From the NCBI GenBank assembly GCA_905480605.1, contig CAJQRD010000044.1, positions 36,769 through 100,768 of the forward strand: a DNA stretch of 64,000 nt, in the 5' to 3' direction. Origin of the DNA: an uncultured Saprospiraceae bacterium. GTDB taxonomy: Bacteria > Bacteroidota > Bacteroidia > Chitinophagales > Saprospiraceae. Below are positions 34,794 to 43,097 of the stretch, one piece after another. The notes below the pieces were generated by a model. It was not told the DNA's origin, did not search any database, and saw only the letters and a list, made by a program, of their open reading frames with translations. A program made the position numbers and the translations under genes. Position 1 is the stretch's first letter, and the number at the start of each line of letters is the position of its first letter.

Positions 34794-37040
34794 CTAATTA
34801 TCAAATCTTCGAATAATTACTGGCAATAAAAACAAATCTGCTATAACTGCACTTACCAAGGTCACAGAAATCAGCAACCCTATTATCACACTTGGAAGGT
34901 TTGATGAAAAAATCAAAACCAAAAACCCAAAAAACAAGATGATTGAAGTATAGATAATAGCCTTGCCCGTTTCTAGAAACGTCACATACATTGCTTTTTC
35001 CTTATCGCCATACATATCTTTAGCAAGTTTATATTTACTCATGAAATGTATAGTGTCATCTACGGCGATTCCAAAAATTATTGCGAAAACAATAGACACC
35101 CCTGCCTCAAGCGCAATGTTAGCATAACCCAATAGAGCTGCAGCAAAAAGCAATGGAATAATATTAGGGACTATTGCAATCAATAAAAACTTAAAGCTTC
35201 TAAATAAAAAACCCATCAGTAAACTAACAATCACCAAGGCAATACCAAGACCAAACAATAAACTTTGCCTTACAAACTCCGCGTTTTTATCTAAAATTAT
35301 CCCAGTACCTGTTTGCTTAAATGTTACCACAGAAGGATCTATATTTTCTGTAACCCAATCATCTACTCGCGCGCTCATTGCTTTAATATTCTCAGCACCA
35401 ACGTCTTTTACTTTAGATGTAATCCGGGTCTTTCTTTTGTCTTTACTTACCAAAACCTCAGCACCCATTAAAGGGATTTTGTCTAGAAACGGCTTTGTCA
35501 TTTCATAGGCCTCTTTGTCTGGCATTGAGTATGAGTCAGGACCATAGTTTTTCATCATCTGATTCAAACTTTTGATTATTGTAGCCAATGAGAATGCATT
35601 ATAAACTTCAGGTTGTGTTTTTAAAAACCGTTCTGTTCGCTCTACCGCATCAATAACTTCATAATCAAAAACATCATAACCTTCCTGAATTGTAACCGCT
35701 AACTCTAAGGGTCTAAATCCTGCATATTCGTTTTCAAAAAACATAAAGTCTTCTGTAATCTTGGCTCCCTTTGGAAGGTTCTTTTGAAGTTCATAGTTGG
35801 TATGAATTTTAGAGATACCGTACACGCACAACACAAGAAATATTCCTGATAAAACCCAAATCAACTTGCTGTTTTTTAACGTATAGTTGTATGACCACTT
35901 TAAGACCTTCGTCCAGTTAAACTTAGTCGGTTTTTGACTAAATAGTTGGTCGTTGCTAAAGTAGGTTAACAAGGGACAGGTAAACGCTATAACTACAACA
36001 TAGGCAATGACAACACCAATTGCAGAATTAACCCCAAACTCCTGAATAGGAATAATCCTTGAACTTAATAATGTTGCAAATCCTGCAGCAGTGGTTAAAG
36101 ATGTCAGTAGCGTTGCAAGCCCAATTTGTCGAATCGTAACTTCCATTGATTCCTTTTTCCCTTTACCTTTACGCAGTTCATCAAAATACTTGGTCATAAT
36201 GTGTATGACGTCGCTGGTGCCAACAATCAACATTAAAATTGGGTACAGTGCTGCCATCAGCGAAAGTTGCCTTCCCAGAACAGCAAGCACTCCCATGAAT
36301 AACAAAAGTGCTAAGCCAATTGAAGTAAGTGCTATAGCAATGCTTCGCCATTTACTAAAAATCAAAATCATCACAAATGAAATCAGAATTCCACTTATCA
36401 GTGTCGATATTATTATCTCTCTAAATTGAAGTTCTGAAAGTTCAGTTTGAAAATACGCTCTTCCTAAAATATGGTAATCATCAAAGTTATAAAGAGCTAA
36501 GAGACTATCAATAGGATTCATAACTGCCTTAGACTCATCAATCTGAATTCCATCCTCAGTCTTTAAAATTACAACAGTAGATGTGGCACTTTTGTTAATC
36601 AAGTTATAAACGATGCGCTCATCTTTCATTAAGCCAATACTGTCCTCTATAAGTTTGTCTGAATTATCAATACTTACTGCTGGCTTAAAGATTGGCCCCA
36701 TTGGAGACATCACTGGAAAACCAAAAAGAGGCAATGATTGAACTGATTTGACATATGGAACATCCTTACAGTCCTCAGAAAAAGCCCTAAGTTTTTTCAA
36801 AAATGACGTGTCAAAAACACTAGGTTCTTTTTCAAGTGCAATTAGTAAGAAGTTATCATCTGTCTCAAACTCCTCTATGAAGTTTTGAAAAAACTCTAGA
36901 TCCTCATCACCAGTAGGAAAAAACTGCTCAAAATTGAATGCGAATTTTAAATTAGGCAGCATAATCCCCCCCAAAATTCCCAACACGATTGTTCCAACAA
37001 TCAACCCCTTCCTATGCTTATAATACTTTTCATACCACAT
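34794..37040 (-). CDS. RND-superfamily exporter (MMPL/Patched-like)
   Basis: Inner-membrane protein of 748 residues with twelve helices in two repeats of 1+5, each repeat with a large extracytoplasmic loop after the first helix. Motifs in the pore helices are visible: SLMAALYPILMLIVGTSDVIHI in the first half and SIVFAIIFGIAVDDTIHFMSKY in the second, carrying the acidic proton-relay residues. It is shorter than tripartite AcrB-type pumps (about 1000) and matches the predicted exporters of the RND superfamily, linked in other bacteria with hopanoid, lipid or pigment transport. It stands alone with no membrane-fusion or outer-membrane partner gene adjacent. Confidence 0.85.
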   Translation of the reverse strand: MWYEKYYKHRKGLIVGTIVLGILGGIMLPNLKFAFNFEQFFPTGDEDLEFFQNFIEEFETDDNFLLIALEKEPSVFDTSFLKKLRAFSEDCKDVPYVKSVQSLPLFGFPVMSPMGPIFKPAVSIDNSDKLIEDSIGLMKDERIVYNLINKSATSTVVILKTEDGIQIDESKAVMNPIDSLLALYNFDDYHILGRAYFQTELSELQFREIIISTLISGILISFVMILIFSKWRSIAIALTSIGLALLLFMGVLAVLGRQLSLMAALYPILMLIVGTSDVIHIMTKYFDELRKGKGKKESMEVTIRQIGLATLLTSLTTAAGFATLLSSRIIPIQEFGVNSAIGVVIAYVVVIAFTCPLLTYFSNDQLFSQKPTKFNWTKVLKWSYNYTLKNSKLIWVLSGIFLVLCVYGISKIHTNYELQKNLPKGAKITEDFMFFENEYAGFRPLELAVTIQEGYDVFDYEVIDAVERTERFLKTQPEVYNAFSLATIIKSLNQMMKNYGPDSYSMPDKEAYEMTKPFLDKIPLMGAEVLVSKDKRKTRITSKVKDVGAENIKAMSARVDDWVTENIDPSVVTFKQTGTGIILDKNAEFVRQSLLFGLGIALVIVSLLMGFLFRSFKFLLIAIVPNIIPLLFAAALLGYANIALEAGVSIVFAIIFGIAVDDTIHFMSKYKLAKDMYGDKEKAMYVTFLETGKAIIYTSIILFFGFLVLIFSSNLPSVIIGLLISVTLVSAVIADLFLLPVIIRRFDN

Positions 37041-37124
37041 ATCGTAATAACAACAAAAAACAGAATTTGCTTAGAAAAAAGAAGCTTTTATTTTTAAAAT
37101 GAAATTTCTTATTAAGATGATAAC

Positions 37125-37158
37125 AGGACATGGTATGTCTTAAGACACGCCATGTCCT
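37125..37158. promoter_or_regulatory. Long palindrome in the divergent RND / rnhB region
   Basis: AGGACATGG (37125-37133) pairs with CCATGTCCT (37150-37158). Between them lies a second self-complementary stretch, TGTCTTAAGACA. It sits between divergently transcribed genes, where a terminator would not be expected, and has no T-run on either side. A protein-binding operator is one reading. Confidence 0.35.
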
Positions 37159-37219
37159 AAAAACTACCCTAATTATGGTATAAGTTTCACTTCGTTTTTC
37201 AATTTAACCTATAATTCCA

Positions 37220-37227
37220 TAACTTTG
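37220..37227 (+). promoter_or_regulatory. -7 promoter box of rnhB
   Basis: TAACTTTG matches the Bacteroidota -7 consensus TAnnTTTG and ends only 4 nt before the rnhB ATG, which would give a leaderless or nearly leaderless mRNA. No clear -33 TTG is seen. Confidence 0.4.
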
Positions 37228-37231
37228 CCTC

Positions 37232-37840
37232 ATGTTACTTTCCCAACATACTGAGGATAAAATTGAAGCTGGCACTGACGAAGCGGGCAGAGGGTGCCTT
37301 GCTGGTCCTGTCGTCGCTGCAGCTGTTATCTTACCGAAAAGTTTTAGTCACCCTTTTCTAAGGGACAGTAAAAAATTAACCAGTATTCAACGCCTAGAGC
37401 TTGAGCAGTTTATTAAGAATGTAGCAATTGCTTATGCCGTGAAAAAAGTAACCCCGAAAAAAATTGATGAAATCAACATCTTAAATGCCTCCTTCCTGGC
37501 AATGCATAAATCATTAGAAGCCTTACATGTTAAACCTGAGTTTATTCTCGTTGATGGAAACAGGTTCAAACCCTTCAAAAAAATTCCGTTTGAATGTATA
37601 ATAAAAGGTGATGATAAATACTTCAGTATTGCTGCCGCCTCGATCTTAGCAAAGGTTGAACGGGATCGGTATATGCAACGTATGGCGAAAAAACATCCTC
37701 ATTATTCTTGGGAGACAAATATGGGTTATCCAACCAAAGCACATCGTGCTTCAATCAAGCAATTTGGGACAACCAACCTACACCGTATGACATTCAAACT
37801 ATTGGCAGAGAACAATCAGCTGGATCTCTTTGACCGTTGA
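37232..37840 (+). CDS. rnhB: Ribonuclease HII
   Basis: Cytosolic nuclease of 202 residues that cleaves RNA in RNA-DNA hybrids and at single ribonucleotides in DNA. The first motif EAGTDEAGRGCLAGPVVAAAV carries the catalytic Asp-Glu pair. The later FILVDGN and SIAAASILAKVERDRYM hold the remaining acidic residues. Length is normal. The last 25 nt overlap the 3' end of the convergent minus-strand gene. The ATG lies next to a promoter-like box. Confidence 0.93.
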   Translation: MLLSQHTEDKIEAGTDEAGRGCLAGPVVAAAVILPKSFSHPFLRDSKKLTSIQRLELEQFIKNVAIAYAVKKVTPKKIDEINILNASFLAMHKSLEALHVKPEFILVDGNRFKPFKKIPFECIIKGDDKYFSIAAASILAKVERDRYMQRMAKKHPHYSWETNMGYPTKAHRASIKQFGTTNLHRMTFKLLAENNQLDLFDR

Positions 37841-38424
37841 TAATTACTCCACAGCGCGTCTATGCTTTCTAACTGTTCCTTTTCATTCATTTTACCCTTA
37901 AACAATAGTTCTATAAAGTCTATTCCCATTTCATATCTGGCAAAGTGAATAAATCTATCATATTCAAAACTCCCACGATTGGCCTCTAACTCTAACGGTG
38001 CACGATCATGGCCATACCTCAAATATTGATAACCAAAAACAATCAAGTACCAAAACAAATACTTATATCGCTTAGCATGAACCAAGTGCGTAACCTCATG
38101 TGATGACAATCTTAACCAAGCACTGACATTGTTTAAATATGCCTTTGATTTAAAGAGTTCATGGTTATCTGAAAAGAAGTTTTCTGTAAACGTTATACTT
38201 GCCTTTTTAGCACTACCTAGCGTAATCGCTCCTCCGCCCTTTAGTGAATTATACCATGGTAAAAAACGAATAGTTGTTCGGATATATATGCGTGCCTCCC
38301 TAATGATTGTTGGGTCAACACCTGACAATAGACTTAAAAAATACGCTGCCGGTATTGTAAAGGCTAACTTGACACTACCCTTATTTTTAGATACATTTCT
38401 ATGTACGTTTATATTATAATTCAT
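37816..38424 (-). CDS. Hypothetical protein with HEVTH zinc-protease-like motif
   Basis: Protein of 202 residues without signal peptide. The key feature is SSHEVTHLVHAKR (HExxH at 109-113), followed 30-odd residues later by PLELEANR, which could supply the third zinc ligand. Hydrophobic stretches lie near 20-36 and 120-136, so it may be membrane-associated. The arrangement fits a minimal zincin such as those in DUF4157-like proteins, but no family is recognised with certainty. Its start overlaps hemW by 11 nt and its end overlaps rnhB (opposite strand) by 25 nt. Confidence 0.65.
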   Translation of the reverse strand: MNYNINVHRNVSKNKGSVKLAFTIPAAYFLSLLSGVDPTIIREARIYIRTTIRFLPWYNSLKGGGAITLGSAKKASITFTENFFSDNHELFKSKAYLNNVSAWLRLSSHEVTHLVHAKRYKYLFWYLIVFGYQYLRYGHDRAPLELEANRGSFEYDRFIHFARYEMGIDFIELLFKGKMNEKEQLESIDALWSNYQRSKRSS

Positions 38425-39544
38425 TTACAAACAAAGAAGAGATTATATGGTCAGCAATCAACCTTCCTTTATTGGTCAATTTAATCTGGTCATCGACTTC
38501 AACCATTTCTCCAGCTTGAATATACCCCTCAATTAAAAACTGCAAAGTATTCTTTTGCGAATCACTCACATCAAAAATTCTAACTTTTGAGCAACCCCAT
38601 TTTGTACGCAAACCTGTCATTAAAAATTCATTATACGTATCTTTAGGCGTCAGCACCTCCAACTCAAATGACTTTGTGTTATTGGTTATCGCTGCTATGT
38701 ATTTTGGGTTATTATTGACATTCCACTGCCTTGTTGTTCCATTAAACGAATGAGCCGCTGGACCAACTCCCAGGTATTTTTCTTGTCGCCAGTAATTTGT
38801 GTTATGTTTAGATATTTGACCCCTCTTAGCATAATTGGATATTTCATAATGATCATATCCCATTGAGGTAAGTTGTTCCATTGTTCCTACAAACTGTTCT
38901 GCATAATCTTCTTCTTTGGGAGCAACCAATTTTCCTAATTTAATCATTTTTTCCAAAGCCGTTTCTGGCTCAACAGTTAAACCATAACAAGAAATATGGG
39001 GAATATCCAAAGCATTCGTCATCTCAAGGTTTTGCTGCCAAATAGATTTAGATGACGTCGGGTTACCAAATATAAGATCAACAGATATGTTTTCTAACCC
39101 TAAATACTGCGCCTCCTTTACACATGTCATAGCTTGGTCAGAATTATGCGAACGGTTCATCCATTGTAAATCTTCATCAAAAAATGATTGTATTCCTATG
39201 CTTAATCTATTAACACCAACCTTTTTTAACTCGTGAAGCTTAGCTCTGGATAAGTCATCTGGATTTGCCTCAAGTGTTATCTCTGCTCCTTCATCAACAT
39301 TATGGTTCTTGTAGACACTATCCAAAATATTTGATAGCTCTGTATCTGTTAATACTGAAGGTGTGCCGCCACCAAAATATATGGTTCGAATTTTGTCTTC
39401 ACTTAAGTAGTCCCTTTTATTGTCCAACTCTAGCGAAATGGCCTTAACCAAATCACTTTTAAGTGTCATTTTGGTTGAAAAGTGGAAATTGCAATAGTGG
39501 CATGCTTTTTTACAAAAAGGAATATGTATATAAATACCCGACAT
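38414..39544 (-). CDS. hemW: Radical SAM protein HemW (heme chaperone)
   Basis: Cytosolic protein of 376 residues. The radical-SAM cluster motif is CKKACHYC (Cys11, Cys15, Cys18) near the N-terminus, with FGGGTPS as the SAM-contact glycine motif and LEANPDD, RLSIGIQSF downstream. Family members are often annotated as oxygen-independent coproporphyrinogen III oxidase, but HemW proteins act in heme delivery rather than coproporphyrinogen oxidation. The CxxxCxxC without the extra HemN cysteine fits HemW. The HEVTH gene overlaps its 3' end. Confidence 0.9.
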   Translation of the reverse strand: MSGIYIHIPFCKKACHYCNFHFSTKMTLKSDLVKAISLELDNKRDYLSEDKIRTIYFGGGTPSVLTDTELSNILDSVYKNHNVDEGAEITLEANPDDLSRAKLHELKKVGVNRLSIGIQSFFDEDLQWMNRSHNSDQAMTCVKEAQYLGLENISVDLIFGNPTSSKSIWQQNLEMTNALDIPHISCYGLTVEPETALEKMIKLGKLVAPKEEDYAEQFVGTMEQLTSMGYDHYEISNYAKRGQISKHNTNYWRQEKYLGVGPAAHSFNGTTRQWNVNNNPKYIAAITNNTKSFELEVLTPKDTYNEFLMTGLRTKWGCSKVRIFDVSDSQKNTLQFLIEGYIQAGEMVEVDDQIKLTNKGRLIADHIISSLFVNEL

Positions 39545-39551
39545 TCATGTT

Positions 39552-39570
39552 TATCTTTGTAACAAATATA
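39552..39570. promoter_or_regulatory. Back-to-back -7 boxes between hemW and the BamA-like gene
   Basis: TATCTTTG (39552-39559) faces right and TATATTTG (minus strand, 39563-39570) faces left. Both match TAnnTTTG and lie 21 and 18 nt from the starts of the divergent genes. The promoters would overlap and could compete. Confidence 0.45.
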
Positions 39571-39580
39571 TTTGAATTAA

Positions 39581-41350
39581 TTGACCATTCTAAGAGTATA
39601 TCTAATAGTAGTAATTTGTTTTTTGAGTTTCGCCTCAAATGCACAGCTTAACAGTGTATATTTTTCTCCAACACTTCAACCCATAAATATTGTAGACTCA
39701 ATTGATCTGAAGCGAGGTCAAGGTCTAGTTGAGTCACTAGGTTCCTATTTAGATGATTTGATTTTAGACAATTATTTAGAAGCATCGGTTGACAGTTTAT
39801 ATATAGACACGCTCAAAGGAGCTCCTCGACACATAGCAATTCTCCACATAGGAACTCAGTATACTTTTGAAAAACTTGTTTTCGACACCACCAATCTAAA
39901 CTTATTCAAGTCTTGGAAAGTAGACCCTCCGACAAACTCCTCTGAGTTTGTACACCTGCGAAATAAGGTAACGGAATACTATGCAAACAATGGTTATCCA
40001 TTTGCCAAATTATATTTAAACAACCTTACTCTTGAAAACAAAGAAATAAAAGGTAAGTTAATTTTAAAAAAGGGTAGAAAGATAATAATTGATTCATTAA
40101 AAATTCATGGAGATCTTAAGCTTAGAAGGGCCTATTTAGAAAAGTACCTTGACATTAATGAAGGACAACTATACGATCACAGCAAGGTGAAAAAAATTGG
40201 ATTGCTTTTAGATAAACTCACCTTTTTAAACCAAGAAAAAGATCCTGATTTATCATTTTTCTATAACTACTCTACAGTTAATTTATATCTGAAAAACAAA
40301 AACACCAGTAGATTTGACTTGTTGTTTGGACTCATACCCACAAACTCAATAGAAGGCAGGCAATTGTTTTTATCATTGGACTTTACAGCAGAACTTCTAA
40401 ACAAACTTGGATATGGTGAATATCTGTTTGTTAATTTTGAAAGACTAAGGCCCGAACAACAAATGTTTGAATTTAATTTTAATTATCCATACATTTTAAA
40501 CTTACCATATGCTATTGATTTCGACTTTAGCATCTTCAGGAACAGTCTGAATTATCAAACTTTAAAGTCAAACTTGGGTGTTCAGTACATTGTAGATAGC
40601 GATATTAAAATCAAAGTGGGTTGGGATATAGAAACAACCAACATTGTAGAAGTGGATACAGTACAATTATTAAGTTCTAGAATGCTTCCTGATGATTTAG
40701 ATATATCACACAGTGGCATATCAATCGAGGCAGAAGTCAATAAACTTGACTATCGGTTTAATCCAAGGAGAGGATACAGTATCTACTTTCAAGGGATAGC
40801 CGGAAGAAAAACAATAAATAGAAATACATTAATCCTTAACCTAAGTAATGATGATGTTAATTTTGAAAACCTGTATGATGCTGAAAAGTTAAACTCATTC
40901 CGTTATGAAATTAAATCAAAACTTTCCTTTTTCATTCCACTGGCAAGAAGAGGGGCGTTGGGTTTTCGCTTGTCTTCAGGTTGGAGAATAAGCGACAGCC
41001 GTTTATTTAGAAACGAAAAATTTCAGTTGGGAGGAAATAAGCTGCTAAGAGGATTTGATGAGGCAACCTTTTTTACTTCTTACTATAACATTTCAACAAT
41101 TGAGTACAGGCTTCTCTTGTCAAACAACTCATACTTTAGTGTCCCATTTGTTGATCTAGGTATTATTGAAAACCCAGATAATAGTGAGGGCGCTAATGGC
41201 TCTACTTTAGCAGTTGGAATTGGAAGTAGTTTGGGTATAGAAACAAAAGCAGGTCTCTTTAACTTTTCTATTGCAGTTGGCCGTACTTCGGAGATAGGTT
41301 TTGACTTTAAAAGACCAAAGGCTCATTTCGGCTTTATATCATTATTTTAG
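39581..41350 (+). CDS. BamA/TamA-family outer-membrane protein
   Basis: Outer-membrane protein of 589 residues. The only usable start is the TTG at 39581, directly after an in-frame stop; it gives a good signal peptide (VICFLSFASNAQ). Two to three POTRA-like repeats fill about 60-235 (for example VTEYYANNGYPFAKL, then YLEKYLDINEGQLYDHSKV). The rest is a 16-strand Omp85-type barrel with the expected RRGYSIYF and the lid-lock-like LGGNKLLRGFDE motif. It is smaller than BamA itself, so it fits TamA or a phospholipid/protein translocation relative. It stands alone after a divergent promoter region and has its own terminator. Confidence 0.82.
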   Translation: MTILRVYLIVVICFLSFASNAQLNSVYFSPTLQPINIVDSIDLKRGQGLVESLGSYLDDLILDNYLEASVDSLYIDTLKGAPRHIAILHIGTQYTFEKLVFDTTNLNLFKSWKVDPPTNSSEFVHLRNKVTEYYANNGYPFAKLYLNNLTLENKEIKGKLILKKGRKIIIDSLKIHGDLKLRRAYLEKYLDINEGQLYDHSKVKKIGLLLDKLTFLNQEKDPDLSFFYNYSTVNLYLKNKNTSRFDLLFGLIPTNSIEGRQLFLSLDFTAELLNKLGYGEYLFVNFERLRPEQQMFEFNFNYPYILNLPYAIDFDFSIFRNSLNYQTLKSNLGVQYIVDSDIKIKVGWDIETTNIVEVDTVQLLSSRMLPDDLDISHSGISIEAEVNKLDYRFNPRRGYSIYFQGIAGRKTINRNTLILNLSNDDVNFENLYDAEKLNSFRYEIKSKLSFFIPLARRGALGFRLSSGWRISDSRLFRNEKFQLGGNKLLRGFDEATFFTSYYNISTIEYRLLLSNNSYFSVPFVDLGIIENPDNSEGANGSTLAVGIGSSLGIETKAGLFNFSIAVGRTSEIGFDFKRPKAHFGFISLF

Positions 41351-41360
41351 TCTTGTAGTT

Positions 41361-41397
41361 AAAATCCCTTAAACATTTAAAGTGCTTAAGGGATTTT
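41361..41397. terminator. Terminator between the BamA-like gene and the sulfotransferase operon
   Basis: A 12-bp stem AAAATCCCTTAA paired with TTAAGGGATTTT, 13-nt loop, between convergent genes, followed by an A-rich tract that serves the minus strand. Confidence 0.75.
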
Positions 41398-41420
41398 AAT
41401 AAAAAAAACTCTGCGTGGTT

Positions 41421-43097
41421 TTAAATTTTTAAAAACTTTCCAGCTTCTCTTTCATTTATTCTGACAATATAAATTCCTGTTTCCCACGCAGAAGTATCAA
41501 TATATTTTCTTCCTCCATTAATCGTCATATTTTCAATCATAGGTCGTCCTAGCATATCTATAACTTGCACATTTATATATTTGCCAGCATCCCACTTTAG
41601 GGTAATCATGTTTGTGGCAGGGTTTGGAAAAACCTCCAAGCCATATTCAGTAATCAACTCCTCTGTAAACGTTAGCTCATCACAATAAGACGTATCAGGT
41701 TCCAATTCAATCCAACCTTTGGGTGTCAAATCTCTCCCGTCAAAGGCAGGAAAGTCAGGGGGTATTCTCTTCACCCTAAAGGTTAAATTATTGTTGACCT
41801 GTAAAGTATCTCCTTGAGTAGCTGGGGCAGTTCCGTTTTGCGGTGTTTTATACTCCCAAACTATTTCATTATCTGGTGTCAATTCAAATGTGTATCCAAA
41901 CCTTCCTGATGTAATCAAGTAATTGCTATTGGGTAAATATTGAATACTGGAAAGACCTGTTGAAAACAGCAAGGTTGGATCTACTGGGTGCGTAAATGTT
42001 TGTTCAACATCATCAGGACCAAATTTTCCGTTTTCAAAAGGGAAGTTCCACATGTAATCATCAAAACCTGCATCGAATACATTAGCCGTAGAAAAATCAG
42101 ATGCTATTCTATTATTAAACACAGCAATCTTCCCATAATTCGGATCACTTTCAGAAATATAATCATCAATAAAATTCACATCATGTTGAAAAAACAAACG
42201 TTGATCTGTACTATCTCCTTGGTCATAAATTTGTGGATTTCCCCAACGGTACATTAAGTCCCCTCCAAGATTACTTAAACCACCAAAACTTTGTTGAGCC
42301 TGCTCAGTAGTAGTACTGTGATCAATTACCCACACCTCACTAAAGTTAGGTACACTCATTATAAAGTAATCATTTTGTGCGTTGTAATCTAGCGCATTTA
42401 CATGCATCCAGTCTGCTTTGCCAATCCCATCAAGATCATGATTGATGTCAATTTTTGTAGGGTTGTCAGCAATAACACCAAAGTTATCTTTAGTGTCATC
42501 AAAATCTTGAACCAAATGATCCCAAGCGTGCCACTCCCAAATGATTTCATCGGTAGCTGGGTCGATTTCCAAAATATAGTCTGGCCACATTTCTCCTTGG
42601 GTCAAAACTGAAGTGTCTTTTCCGGCTTGTAAAACCTCTTCAAGTGTTTTAATTTCCCAAGCCACCATTGCAATTGTAACTTTGTTGTTTTTTTCAACAA
42701 CGGCAATATCATGGTGTAACCTTGCAGTAGAGTCATTAAGGGTATAGCTCCATTCTAAGTTGTTGTCCCAATCTCTTATTTCTACAGTCGCTCCTCCTCC
42801 TCCTGCCCAAATACGATCCCCTGCAATAGAAGCTGGTCTTACCGTTTTAACCAACCTTCCATCCTCCAGTAAATATGCTGTGTTCGCTGGTCGTGTTCCA
42901 GGCTCTCCTTCCCACTTATGCACTATCTCCCCACAATTATCAAGTAGAAATACACTTGGTTGATTGTGTTGATACAATAGATTGTAACCATCAAATGCTT
43001 TATTTTGATTGTATGTTAAAAGACCAATAGTATTTTGTGCTTTCAATACAAAGCAGCACATTAAAAAACACAATAAAGTTGTAAGCTTTTTTATCAT
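41421..43097 (-). CDS. Arylsulfotransferase-family protein with T9SS sorting domain (copy 3 of operon)
   Basis: Exported protein of 558 residues: signal peptide (CFVLKAQ), a beta-propeller-like ASST domain, and a T9SS domain from VFPNPATNMITLKWD to the C-terminus. Family landmarks are LLDNCGEIVHKWEG, RLHHDIAVV, IWEWHAWDHLVQ, DWMHVNALDYN and VWVIDHSTTT. ASST enzymes move sulfate from phenolic sulfate esters to other phenols without PAPS; whether these Bacteroidota relatives do so is not established. In place of the NGNxLVLAWE stretch of its neighbours it has NNKVTIAMVAWE. Its ATG overlaps the stop of the preceding copy (ATGA), so the genes are translated together. Confidence 0.82.
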   Translation of the reverse strand: MIKKLTTLLCFLMCCFVLKAQNTIGLLTYNQNKAFDGYNLLYQHNQPSVFLLDNCGEIVHKWEGEPGTRPANTAYLLEDGRLVKTVRPASIAGDRIWAGGGGATVEIRDWDNNLEWSYTLNDSTARLHHDIAVVEKNNKVTIAMVAWEIKTLEEVLQAGKDTSVLTQGEMWPDYILEIDPATDEIIWEWHAWDHLVQDFDDTKDNFGVIADNPTKIDINHDLDGIGKADWMHVNALDYNAQNDYFIMSVPNFSEVWVIDHSTTTEQAQQSFGGLSNLGGDLMYRWGNPQIYDQGDSTDQRLFFQHDVNFIDDYISESDPNYGKIAVFNNRIASDFSTANVFDAGFDDYMWNFPFENGKFGPDDVEQTFTHPVDPTLLFSTGLSSIQYLPNSNYLITSGRFGYTFELTPDNEIVWEYKTPQNGTAPATQGDTLQVNNNLTFRVKRIPPDFPAFDGRDLTPKGWIELEPDTSYCDELTFTEELITEYGLEVFPNPATNMITLKWDAGKYINVQVIDMLGRPMIENMTINGGRKYIDTSAWETGIYIVRINEREAGKFLKI

